Source: Apostichopus japonicus
Taxonomy: Eukaryota > Echinodermata > Holothuroidea > Aspidochirotida > Stichopodidae
Length of the DNA: 64,000 nucleotides
Direction: 5' to 3'
Assembly (NCBI RefSeq): GCF_037975245.1
Contig: NC_092572.1
Location: 28,131,989-28,195,988, forward strand
Every line of letters starts with the position of its first letter. Positions within the stretch are counted from its first letter, which is position 1. Below the pieces are notes generated by a model. That model saw nothing but the letters and a program-made list of their open reading frames with translations, ran no database searches and was not told where the DNA came from. Shown here one piece after another: positions 36,926 through 47,934 of this stretch. The translations under genes were made by a program, and so were the position numbers.

Positions 36926-36951
36926 AATAAAAAGTAAAACGGCTTGCCATA
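36897..36951 (-). repeat. Right 55-bp terminal inverted repeat
   Basis: Exact reverse complement of 16185-16239, ending GGCTTGCCATA at 36951. Confidence 0.95.
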
Positions 36952-36957
36952 AGTACG
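36952..36957 (+). repeat. Right 6-bp target-site duplication AGTACG
   Basis: Identical to 16179-16184. The two bases beyond it (TC) do not match the left side, so the duplication is exactly six bases. Confidence 0.9.
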
Positions 36958-36989
36958 TCCCAATAAGATGTATTGTATGCCTCCACGAG

Positions 36990-37135
36990 TTAGTGTAACT
37001 GCGTAAGTGCGTAACTGCGTTAGTGCGTAACTGCGTAAGTGCGCAACTGCGTAAGTGCGTAAGTGCGTAGTTGCGTAACTGTGTAACTACCTAATTGCGT
37101 AACTTGATAAGTGCGTAACTGTGTTACTGCTTAAG
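36990..37135 (+). repeat. GCGTAACT/GCGTAAGT minisatellite
   Basis: About fifteen units of eight to nine bases (GTAACTGC, GTAAGTGC, TTAGTGC), increasingly degenerate to the right. It begins about 35 bp outside the transposon end. Confidence 0.85.
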
Positions 37136-37475
37136 TGTACAGACAATTCCTGTACCATTTATTTTAACTGCTTATCAAAGTCTGTCAATGCCGTAATCTG
37201 TGGTGAATTCATATGCCAGTGGATCAAAGATCAACGTAATAAATCAATAAATAAGAGATCAACCAGTCATCAACCTCTTCTCCGATTTTTGTCTTAATGT
37301 GTTAAAGATTTTTATTAGTTCAAGCAGCTGGACTTCAGGAGAAACTGGTCAACGTTACAATATAAACCATAACTATTATTTTGGTACAGTGGAGCAGGAA
37401 CGTGTGCACATTGAGATGTGTGTCAGGAGATGGACACTTGGAACCAGCCCACCATCACACCGTAAGTAAAGATTT

Positions 37476-37712
37476 CTTCTGTAGCTTGGTGGTTAACACC
37501 GGTGCCTTTCAATCATAAGGTCCCGTGTTCGAGTCACTCCAAGATTAATGTATGTTGTCCAGTTACAGAGTTGTTGAAAATTGAAAATTCATAATCATGG
37601 GCGTTAAATATGAATCTACGAGACTGACTTCGATCAGCTTGCGGCATTGATAAGCCAATCGAGTTTCTTCGCGAGTTCCTGCTTGCAGGAGAATCTAAAA
37701 TACATACATACA
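37476..37712 (+). mobile_element. tRNA-derived SINE, copy 2
   Basis: Shares with the copy at 13665 the head (GGTGGTTAACACCGGTGCCT, CAATCATAAGGTCCC, TTCGAGTCACTCC, AAGATTAATGTATGTTGTCC) and the tail (TCAGCTTGCGGC, TTGATAAGCCAAT, TTCTTCGCGAG, AGGAGAATCTA) followed by a short CATA run. The first bases of the tRNA-like head are mutated. Confidence 0.75.
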
Positions 37713-40612
37713 TATATAAATGTAACAGGTGTTAACTCTTTGGTATATAACACCCACACTTTCATATAGCAGATGTTTGTAAGCTACTCTTTTTCGCATA
37801 GAAGAATTGGGCCGAAGTTATGTTCAATCCTTGGGGGGGGGGGGTTGAATCCTGTACTGATTAGTATAGGGGCATAATCTTAGGGCCAGACGGGTCCAGG
37901 TTCCTTTCAATTATTAATAAGGGGGATGTGAGACCCTGGGATATTTTAAGCCGAACCTCTTGTAGGGGGCGGGGTGGTTCCCTCGATAAAGTAACAAATA
38001 TACGTTACGTGGTGCATTCTGTGGCATATTGAAACTTTACATTAGGTCTTTTATTAGGTAATAACGCAGTTATGTTTAAATAAACACTTGGTTTGAGTTC
38101 TGTGTGAGGTTGAAGCTCGATCTTCTTCTCCCCCTGGGCGAAGAGTTGTCTCATTCTTCTTCGACTGAACGCAATAAAACATTTAAAAAATGACTGACGA
38201 CGGGAGACAATGCTTCCCATCCCATCTTGTGCACGCACGCCACTGTTAGTAATGAACCCAACCAACCGAAGTGCATAACATATTCAAGCTTCTTGTAGAA
38301 AACGATTTGTACACACCCATGTGCAGTCATGTTACATTTGAAGATATGTTATATTGAAGTTTGCTTGAAAATAAACCTATGCCTATACAGACAATCAGTC
38401 AGAAAATCCATCGTAATCATCACAAACAATACTAAACTGCATTATTACACACGTAAGAAAGATACGCAAGTCCGTGTTTGTAATCACCAATGACCAGTTT
38501 GCTGGTACTGATATGGGTACAAGGTTCCTACTAAAAATATGAGTATGAGTACAAGGTCCCGGATAGATGACCGAATACAAATCCATACTTACGAGTACAC
38601 GTGTATATGATTGTCACATATTAAGAGCTAAAACACATGAGTAAGGTCAGATAAATCTACATGAGTGCCTGGACAGGCTGGGTACTAGAAGGATGATTTA
38701 TTCCGTGAGTACCTTAAACTCCGCACTTTTTGGCTTATAAAATTCCAGCATAGAAGTATTATCATGCAATTACATGATGCACGTAACTAGGTAAGGCTAA
38801 AAGAAATAGAAAATAAATATTTGGTTTAAAACCCTTTACGGGTGTAATGTTAGTAGTGTGTTCCTCTTTTAGCGCCTCATGTTCAGAAACGTTTGAATGG
38901 ACCTGGGAATGTAAAGACCCACGTCTAACTTGTGTATGACGACTATTCAAGCATAACTAACAATCAATTTCTTAGGCACGATTGTTTCATTTCGTGTTCA
39001 GATGAGATAACGAAGTAACTTTTATATTTCACTGGCAGTATTAGTAAAAAAGGCAGATCCTATAACTTCCGTTCAATAATCACAAGTTTAGAGACAAAGC
39101 TGTTGTCAGCCGAAGAAGCTAAAACTAATTACAATCCTTGATTTGAAAATTCAATGAAATGCTTTTAGAATATTAATGTATGGAGACCAGTATACGGGAC
39201 TTTCGATAGGTTACTATTTGATAGAAGAAAATTCACGATAATTTGTAAAAAAGACGAAAGAAATGTGGTCCCTCGAAGACACGGATGTTTCATAATTAGT
39301 TATTGCACAGCGCCATCTATTCAGGGATTTCGAAAGATCCCCAGAGTTAAATGGGAGGGGGGTGGGAAGGCAGTGTCCAACCACGATTGTATGAAACGGA
39401 CTGACTTTCATTACGTCAAATAAATTCACGTAGAAAGGATTACTTTTTCAGGGTTTCGAAAATTAAGAACTATGGGTTTATCACACATGAATGTAGCAAT
39501 CGTGGTGCAGAAAAAAAGAACGAAAGAACGGAAGACGAAGAACGACAGTTAAAAAAGAATTACACTTGCATTACCTGGTGCTCCCGTGTGGTAAGAGAGA
39601 GAGAGGGGGTAGTTATAAGGGTTGTTTCCTGAACTAGTACCTTCCCCACGATGCATTTGGCAAGCGCCATGAATCCTTAAAGTTTCTTGACTATGCTAGG
39701 AGACGTATTAGTCACTCGATATGAAAACTAGGCTGCTGTCTTGTTCGTATGTCTCGCGTCTCACATTCCGGTAAAGGTAGTAGCTTTTAGCTAATACATA
39801 AACCAGTGCGAGTTTTATTAGACGTGTGGAAGATGCTGCAGTCTGGACCATTGTTATTGGTTGATGTTGGTACCGTAGCCTAACACAATAAAGTCAGTGA
39901 TTGTACATCCGCTAATAGGCTAACCACTCTTGGGCAAAGTGTCAGGCTATGAGAGCGCCTGCAGTACTGACTTGAATTTTCAGGATAGTTGCAGTCGTTA
40001 TCGCTTTTTATGCTTGGAAGGTTAAAGCGTGTAAGGGAAGCTACACAATTTGTGAACATTAAGGAAGAACGACGAAGCTCAACATCACAGTTTAGCAATT
40101 CGCTGGTGAATTGCAGCGATTCCGAGACAGAGAGTAGATTGGGAAGGCTGCAAAAATACAATAATTCTAAACTTTCTCTTCTGGCTCAAAATCGAAACTG
40201 TCCTGGTATTGAAAATGGCGAGTACCATGCTTAGACCAAACATTCATCTACCGTAAGGCAACTAGGACGAGCTTACTTGTGGGACATACCTTCGACCTCG
40301 TTTTTAACTAAAATAGGGAGATTTTAAACAATCCCCACCCAAAGCAAATCGGGAAATCAGGGGGAATAAAGCAACATCTAACTTAAGAAATCTCTGGTGA
40401 AAAGTACTGTGCTGTAGAAATATTTTGGGGTCTTACACGTCACCCAGCGCAATGGAATGTAGGCTATATAATACTATGGTACTCGCGCTAACGTTAGCGA
40501 TGCAGAACACGATGGCAGAAGCTTTTTATACAATTGCCAGCAAAACGAAGTGGATTAGGTAATAAAAATCGCAGACCGTGAGATTATCTTAATCTTAATC
40601 CGGAAGACTCAC
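37713..40612. other. Non-coding sequence, no supported gene
   Basis: A G tract lies at about 37841. A 93-aa minus frame and an 81-aa plus frame overlap near 39.9-40.2 kb, but neither has convincing splice sites or a recognised domain. Confidence 0.4.
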
Positions 40613-40812
40613 GATGTAAAACCAGGGAGTTGAAATATAATCAGATGAGTTGAAAGGTCTCCGGTCGGAAGGCCCTGCTCTATCGAAATTCTGACAAATT
40701 TATCAGGTGACTCGTAACTTGTTACCGTAAAAAACGGATGATCGACCGACAGAATATGCAGTATGCTACCTGACGACATTAACAGCAGGCAAATAAACAC
40801 AAAACGAAACAT
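40613..40812 (-). CDS. Candidate first exon of a secreted protein
   Basis: A true ATG at 40810-40812 (minus) opens a frame with a textbook signal peptide: Met-Phe-Arg, then a hydrophobic run FVFICLLLMSS, then polar residues. The frame continues for 66 codons to a consensus donor GTGAGT (complement of 40607-40612) before its in-frame stop. The mature part (DHPFFTVTSYESPDKFVRIS) was not recognised. No following exon was identified on the minus strand, so this rests on the signal peptide and donor only. Confidence 0.4.
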
Positions 40813-40819
40813 TTAATTG

Positions 40820-43590
40820 TAGGTGTTAATTAAATCACGATCGCACAAAGTATAATAAATTACATTAGATATACTCAATTCATGTGTAGGCCTATATACT
40901 GTACATGCATTGTCAATGTCGAAAACTTGACATGAAATATTTGGGAAAGAATCTTATAGTTTTGTTTGAACAACAATAACCACAAAATGAAATAAAATAA
41001 ATAAATATTAACTTAACTTCAATGTGGACATCGAGACATGGTGATTTAGAAATGGCATGTTGAGGGGTTTTTTTGGGATAAAACTAAAGACTTAATGAGT
41101 CATTTTCTGCTTTTTCATAGGCTGACAAAACTTTGACGTTTAGGAATTGAAACTCTAATTAAAGGATGAAGAATAGCTAGTAAGTCAACTCTCGACGAAT
41201 GACAATAGTCATAAGTTTTTTAGAGCAAAACTTTCTAGTATACATATCAACAGACAGTCACATACTCTCCTTTGATTGAGAGATGTTTCTTGGACATCTT
41301 AGGAGAGTGACTTCTAACTCTTTGTTATGAAGAGTAGGAATGTTTGATCCAGGCCGATTTTATGACATATTTCTCGGAGGTACATACCATGCAATGTTCT
41401 GCATTCATCAGCTCATACCACGCAAAGGTGTGTATTTCATCAGCACAGCTTCTACATCACATTATTGGTTCTGTAACATGATTGCACATCATCATACAAA
41501 GGTGAATGTTGTGACTTTATGTAACAATTGATAAACAATGAAAAGTGTTCTGCTGGTAATGACTCCAACAACCACTATTCCTTTATATTACTCCACCTTT
41601 GTTAACAATACCGTATAGACTATATGCTACTCTATTAACCACTCTACTGTGAAAACACAAAATGCTGGCAAAAGTGCACAGCACGTCGCATTATCTGTGG
41701 TGACAAACAACTTAATTGAGAAATATTTTAAATTTAAGGCGAACACTTATAAAACAATCATCCATGGCGGAAAATCAAGGAGAAGTAATCTTGCTGTTCT
41801 AATTCTGAAATTTGCCTTCATGACTTTTAATCTCCACTTTGAATTGCCAGGTGAAAAATATTCACCAGTAATCGAATGGCAACCCACGACAAGAAAATTA
41901 ATCAAAATCCTCACTCTTTGTATTGTATTTCACGGGATGATATATAGACTGTTTCAGCTTCGATTGTTAGACAAATTGAACGTTCGTCGTAACTGCTCAC
42001 ATGAATATCTGAAAAGGACTAGGAATATATGAAAATCACTATGGCAACTCTCTTGATGTCAGATATGATGAACATACAAAAAGAAGGGAAAACGAAAAGA
42101 AAGAAAGAAATAAACAAACAAGAAGGAGAAAGAAAGGAAATTGTATGATAGAGAGTAGCCTGTAGTGATAAGGACATATATAATGTGTACGATGTTATAT
42201 CGAAAACATTTAAGAGTAGTAAATCAAAAAAATAGAAACATTAACGGAAGAAAAGAATTTAAACTGGACAACCACTAGTGATATATGTTATTGTCTTATT
42301 TAATGGAGGAATGTTATTAAAAAGACAATTAATATACATTAATTAAATAATAATGCATAGAGATGAGACTTGTTAAACAATTAACCCGCCTTTTAGGAGA
42401 GTATAGGAGCTTCAAGTATGGATATTTGAGCACTGTGTGTATTACAGTTATAAATATGCACGAAGCAAAGATTTGTAGGTGTTCAGTGACACTAATATCC
42501 TCAAGTACTGGGTTTCAAAATCGAAATTTTTAGTTCTTAGGAAATCTTATATTCACAAACACATATGAAATTCTGTAGGCTAATAAACAATATACTTAAA
42601 ACTATTTTGGATTGCTGTAAAAGTCTGATCTAAGACGAAAAAGTTTTGGACGATGGGATGGCAAAGGTATTAGAACATTCGATATAGGTACCTCACATCA
42701 GAAGTGTCTGGTTGGTATGAATGTGGCTGTATTAATGATCTTATATTACACCACCATGCAAGTATATTATATATATATTGAACATACTTAATTTAGGATG
42801 GTTAAACAATACGATATAGTTGCTAATATGGCTTTTAGAGGTATATTCCGGCTTTCCTAAAATCATGCGGCTAAATATAGGTGTTAACTTGAGTATAACT
42901 AGGTTAGGCCCCTATAAGCTAGGCAACTATAACGTTATGATATGTCTAACGTTAGTAAATGTACCATGAAGTATACCTAGTAGGGAACCGGTTTGTTAGG
43001 CCTAGCCTATACTATAGTCCTAGGCCACTATATATACAGTTTCTGTTCAATTCAAATATTAATGATAAAGAGCACGTTTACAATCAATTATAACGTTACA
43101 AGTATGTGTCAATAATATAAAGATACTGCAAGATCACAAGGGAGGGAACTTAGCCGCGGTAATAATTTGAAACTGTTGACAAAATCGGTTACAAATGCGA
43201 TTCTGCGAAGCTTCTGTTGGCGTTAGTGGTTTGCGGATTCGGAATTTATAAATTTAGCGCTAACACAAGACAAATGTCAAAGTTCAAATTTAGTCGGATC
43301 ATACTATTTTGCACTAGGAAGGCATTTTGCCTACCAATTGTTCAAATCGCCGAACAAAGTATAACATATTTTTTTCAAATTGATTATATAGTAAATATTT
43401 CATATTTTTAATCATTGCGATGCAAAAGTTTAATCGTTTAATCATAATTGTGTTAAATATGACAAAGATTTATTTTACACCCCTCATAAGTTGGCTAATT
43501 TAGCATTTTCAATATATTACGATACGGTTACTGCTTACGAACTTACATTATAATATTCTCGATAATTACGCCTAAAATAAAAGCAGTCAA
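40820..43590. other. Non-coding sequence, no supported gene
   Basis: AT-rich. A 127-codon plus frame at 41649-42032 has no recognised motif and no clear splice signals, and was not accepted as a gene. Confidence 0.4.
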
Positions 43591-43594
43591 CATA

Positions 43595-43940
43595 GTCCAA
43601 ACCCAGTTGGGCCAGTGTGAAACCTAGTTCAACCCCAATAGGGCAAGTGCACCAGTCAACATAGTTCAAACCCAGTTGGGCTAGTGCAAAAACCACTGAA
43701 ACCTAGTTGAAGCCAAACTGGATCAGTCCAAACATAGTTCAAATTCAGTTGGGCCTGAACAAACCCAGTTGAACATTGTGTAAACCCAGTTGAACCTAGC
43801 TCGTGTACAGCATAGCCCAGTTGGAACCCAGTAAGACCCAGTTAAACACAGTTAAACACAGTTAAACACAGTTAAAAACCAGTTAAACATAGTAGGCCCT
43901 AGAAGAACCTAGTTGATTTTTTAACTGGGTTCTACTGGAA
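43595..43940 (+). repeat. CCCAGTTG-rich degenerate minisatellite
   Basis: Repeated words AACCCAGTTGGGC, AACCTAGTTGAA, CATAGTTCAAACCCAGTTGG and three consecutive AAACACAGTT copies near 43845-43875. No coding potential. Confidence 0.75.
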
Positions 43941-45537
43941 TTTCTACCAGGGATAGGAGCTATTATCTAAAACGTCAGCTGCTTACCATACGTCATTATA
44001 CAAGTGTCCTAAGATAGTAATATTACTTCACGCGTCATTGTAAACTTGACCTAGTGTGACATGAATGGAACCCTGTAAAATGCAGAGAGCAAAAACGATA
44101 TAAAAAATAGAAATTGGCGTGAGAAAACACTAGTCCTTCCAGAGGGTTGAGAAGTGAACAGGTAGTTCAAAGAAGCCGTCGACGCGCACTCCGAGGGACC
44201 TGGAGAATAAAGGAGCTGGCCAGACGTACTATTACATGACACACTGTACAAAAGACATGACCTGGAAATCCTTCCAGGTCCCTATATACAACTTTAATTG
44301 TTAAATTATTTCTTCTCTTTTATCAGTAGTGTACATTTGGATGTACAAGGAAATCCATGTATTAAATAATATCAGTAATGTATGACATCACACGAGCGCT
44401 CCAAAGTTCATGTCTGTACAATTTTCCATGGAACGGGATTTGTGTGTTCGGGGGAAGCGCACACTGTTGTACGTGAAATGCGACAAAACAAATTGATATG
44501 CATAGGTTTCTAACACACATAATGTAGTGAATAGCAATCTAAAAGCAATATAAGAATCTGATTTATGAAGAACATATTCCTAATTCCATATACCCTTCGA
44601 ACCAACTTGCAATGTGTACGACCCTAAAAGCTACGAACGATCAGTATCAGTTATTCAATTGTTTCAAAAGGCGGGATCTTTGGAATTGAACATGGTAACG
44701 TAACCTTTCGCAATTTAACAATTCCCGAAAGTTGGTGGTTCACTTAGTTACATAATGAATGTGGCAGCCATGCTTTTATGACATAACTTGTTAACATAAT
44801 ACACATAATATGGAGTTACACAACAATGAAGTGACGCCGCGGTATGACGTCACGTCTCATGACCTAACATGGCTGGTACGTACGTCACCGTAAGAAACGT
44901 ATCGTCCTAGCCTTTGTCGTCACATGTTTATTGTAAACCTACTTAAACTATTTAGTCTTTCGTGTAACGTATACATTAGTCATACGCTGTGGGGGGGGGG
45001 GGGGTATGCAGCAATAATTCGATATTCATAATAGTTGAATTCACATAACTGTCGAATAATAATGGAACAAGTTGTGACAGCTGCCTAATGATAATACCTC
45101 TCTAAACTGAACTTTCGTATCAGAGCACTCGTTTTGACTGTACAATAGTTCATAGCCTTTATCTGGTAGAAACATGATAGTCATACTGCTCATACTGTTA
45201 GTACGAGAGCTCTGAAGCGGGACATGACAGTACAGTGTAGATCAAAAATGTCCCATCTGGTGAAATGATGACACAGTTGAAGTCTACACTAAAATGATTA
45301 TGCAAAATCCATTGTATGAAGATCTTAGACAATGTCTTTAATTGGAATTAGGGCGCATTCCAGTGAAATTCGAAGCACTTCGTTTAAGTTGTTACGCTGT
45401 ACAAAATCTGGTATTCACGGCCTTAACCTGAAAATGCAGATGAATGCGGTCTTGATCTAAAACATATTAATTCGAAGCGTATATCGAACAGGGAATACCT
45501 ATCTGCTACCCTACTGATACCATTTTGTTTCCAACAG
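43941..45537. other. Intergenic or intronic sequence upstream of the GPCR exon
   Basis: No exon was recognised. A G tract lies at about 44991-45003. Confidence 0.4.
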
Positions 45538-45737
45538 CTAAGTTCCGCCGAGAGTTTCAGGCCGCCCTCTGTCCTTTCCTACAAGCCAAACAACGCACAA
45601 GAGGCTATTCCAGAGCAACACTTAACAGCCGGACTAGGCGGACGATAAGCCGGGAATCACGCCCGTCTAGTAACACTGCCGCTCTATCCACGGAGAGTAT
45701 GCGCATGTCCAATTTATCCAGATTTCCAGAATCCTAG
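45538..45737 (+). CDS. C-terminal exon of a class A G-protein-coupled receptor
   Basis: An acceptor (GTTTCCAACAG) is followed by a frame opening 'AKFRREFQAALCPF', the standard helix 8 pattern of rhodopsin-like receptors (F-R-x-x-F-x-x-x-L-C), with a Cys that could be palmitoylated. The rest is a Ser/Thr/Arg-rich cytoplasmic tail of about 50 residues ending in TAG at 45735-45737, suited to phosphorylation. The exon starts one base into a codon. The exons for the seven membrane helices were not found in the window, so they must lie upstream of it, possibly with the 20.8-kb transposon in the intervening intron, or be too fragmented to see. Receptor subtype cannot be told from the tail. Confidence 0.6.
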
Positions 45738-46160
45738 GAGGCGGATGAAAATGGTCATGTGATACAATTGAATGTTCTTATCACAAGGAAGGTAACACAA
45801 AAAGTGCAGTTCTAAATTCTACGACAAGACTAGAGTATATGGTCCGGTGAATCTTAAATCTCGTTTGCTGTAATATCTTTCATGGCAACATCGTAATGTC
45901 CATGTGATCTGACAAATCAGTCGAAGATGATTCTGTACAGTAGTTCAAATATCCGAGCAAGATGTCCAAACAAAATGTCCAAACAAAATCAAAACTATAG
46001 GATTAAATGTGTCCTCCGAAAGGAAATAAGGGCGGCATTGCGGAACTTAGCATTCGTGGAATCCGGATGTGTGACCTGATAATTTCGTAACGTAAAATAA
46101 TACAAAACTATTATCAAACTGCTTATCAACTAAAGAACCTGTGTAAGAAAATGCGTACAA
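45738..46160. other. Non-coding sequence, possible GPCR 3' UTR
   Basis: Directly follows the stop codon of the GPCR exon. No repeat or further exon was seen. Confidence 0.4.
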
Positions 46161-46534
46161 GTAAGTGGGCCTGACGTTTCGATCCTAGCAAGATCTTCTT
46201 CAGAGGCTGAATGACAAGTAACGGTAACAGAATGGGCAAATACATGCACATAATACAGGCAGGTTAATGAGCAGGGTGAACACAAAACGACAGATGTAAG
46301 AGGATTAGTAGACTAGGGATGGAGAGAAGAAAGAAACCAACAGGCCGGGGGAAGAGGAGAGGTATACATAGGAGATAAACTGTAGAGGGACAAAGTATCT
46401 CTTAAAAAGAGAAGGAAAAAGACAGACAAATGTAGAGGAAATATTGGAAGAGAGCTACGAGAAGACGGGTGACAGGGAGGGAGGGGGGGGGGTGGAGCAG
46501 ATCCTTCTAGGATCGAAACGTCAGGCCCACTTAC
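46161..46534. mobile_element. Inverted-repeat element with 27-bp perfect stems
   Basis: The left stem 46161-46187 begins GTAAGTGGGCCTGACGTTTC. Its exact reverse complement is at 46508-46534. The interior is A/G-rich and ends in a G tract at about 46483-46493. This ending word (GCCTGACGTTTCGATCCTAG) marks a repeat commonly seen in marine invertebrate genomes; that familiarity is from memory. The 84-aa minus frame inside is purine-tract artefact. Confidence 0.75.
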
Positions 46535-47085
46535 ATTTACAATAATCGTCACGCGTAATATTTGCAATAGGGGTTCTACTCGTAATGCGTTAGGTTGGCA
46601 TATAATATTTCTTTTAATAGTCTAATAAGAACTTCATGTCAGAAAACATGAACAAATGCGTGTGTTTCTAGTACGTTTTCTGCTTGCAAGCAGTCGTTTT
46701 GTTACAGATCTTTTTTCCGTTTTTGTTTTGAAAAAATCAACTTACGTGACTCCTATCAAATGATGGTACTAACCAAATATTTAGTACATGGACTATTGTA
46801 CAGTTGGTAAACAATTTCAATATAAAAAAAATATATAGTGTTGTACTACTCCTAGTGTATATGAAGCGTTGAATGCGGTCAAGCCAAGTGTTTAAATTAG
46901 GTTTGAAAATTCGTATCTTAAAATTTGTTTTTCAGTAAATATTTACTGACACGCTATGTAAGCAACTTACTCGTTGCCAGATAGGGATGAAATGCATTAA
47001 ATCATATAGCAGAAACCGTGGAACCTGGACATTGTTGATACTTGGTTTTCAACGAAATATTGCGAAAGGTTCAACATAAATTTGT
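46535..47085. other. Non-coding sequence
   Basis: Nothing recognised. Confidence 0.4.
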
Positions 47086-47089
47086 GTAC

Positions 47090-47630
47090 ATTAAGATCAA
47101 TGGAAATTCGCGTCTCTATATGATTAACAAAGAATAGCGTAATATTGGATCAACGAATAACGATAGGATCAACAAAGCTTCGCGTTTACTGTACGAACAA
47201 TAGAGATTCACCTGGTGCAATAGGATCGGTACAGATTAGTGTTACGATGTGTTACGATATGCTCGGGCTTCATATTAACAGCGATTAGTGCTCAGTAGCA
47301 TCATATGTTCTTGTAAGATACAATGGAGGTTAACGTTTGATAGCATCAACAGAGGTTTACGTTTGATAGCATCAACAGAGATCCGCGTATAGATAGCACG
47401 AACAAGGACTCGCATTAGATAGAAAAAGAAATTCACGAACAATAACATCAATATATATTGGAGTTTGATTACATCAACATAGATGAGGATTTGAAAGCAT
47501 CAACATAGAATCGAGTTTGATATCATCAACATATAATCGAGTTGTTTGTTATCATCAACATCGACTCGCGTTTTGATGGCAGGAAAACAGATTCGCGATT
47601 GATAGCATCAAGAGAGATTTCCATATAATG
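47090..47630 (+). repeat. Degenerate minisatellite of about 30-35 bp
   Basis: Repeated words GATAGCATCAACAGAG, TTTGATAGCATCAACA, CATCAACATAGA and TCGAGTTTGATA(T/G) occur every 30-35 bases, clearest at 47330-47600 and fading to the left. Confidence 0.7.
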
Positions 47631-47901
47631 AAAGAAGTATATTTATTAGAACTGTTATTTGTATATAGATTATTGTACATTCTGTACATAGCTACTTTTA
47701 AGAAAACCAAATACCTTAAGAAGTATTAATAGAGTTATTATAATGTTACAAATTCAAAATGTGTAAACTTGTATAAAGGGAATTATTTATTTTTAAATGT
47801 TATCTTATTGGGGAAAACTTCAATCCACAAGTGTATAACGTTACGCTGTGCGATAGTTATATATGGGTCGGTAATGTTGAAATCCATATCAAAGTAAGGG
47901 A

Positions 47902-47934
47902 GCAGGCGCCCTACATCGCTTGTAGGGCGCCTGC
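47902..47934. other. Perfect 14-bp stem, 5-nt loop hairpin
   Basis: GCAGGCGCCCTACA and TGTAGGGCGCCTGC surround the loop TCGCT. The stem is GC-rich in an AT-rich setting. Confidence 0.9.

Larger units (their letters stand above)
16185..36951. mobile_element. Giant (20.8 kb) IS3EU-like DNA transposon with HECT cargo
   Basis: The element is delimited by perfect 55-bp terminal inverted repeats (16185-16239 and 36897-36951) and a perfect 6-bp target duplication AGTACG. It carries two convergent intron-containing genes: a HECT-domain protein (plus, 16683-28454) and an integrase-like DDE transposase (minus, 36233-31558). Subterminal arrays of phased GATATC palindromes lie inside each end. The 6-bp duplication, termini of TAY...RTA type and IS3/retroviral-integrase-like core match what I know of the eukaryotic IS3EU superfamily; the superfamily name is from memory and needs a library search. 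Both genes are open throughout with matching splice phases, so this looks like a complete and possibly recently active autonomous copy. Other repeats have inserted into its introns and the 3' intergenic region, which helps explain the unusual length. Confidence 0.9.

Noticed and set aside
39880-40234. Overlapping 93- and 81-codon frames on opposite strands
   Set aside because: Neither has domain or splice support; at most one could be real and the evidence does not choose.
41649-42032. 127-codon plus-strand frame
   Set aside because: No recognised motif, no credible splice sites and AT-rich composition like its surroundings; the length is possible by chance in 64 kb.
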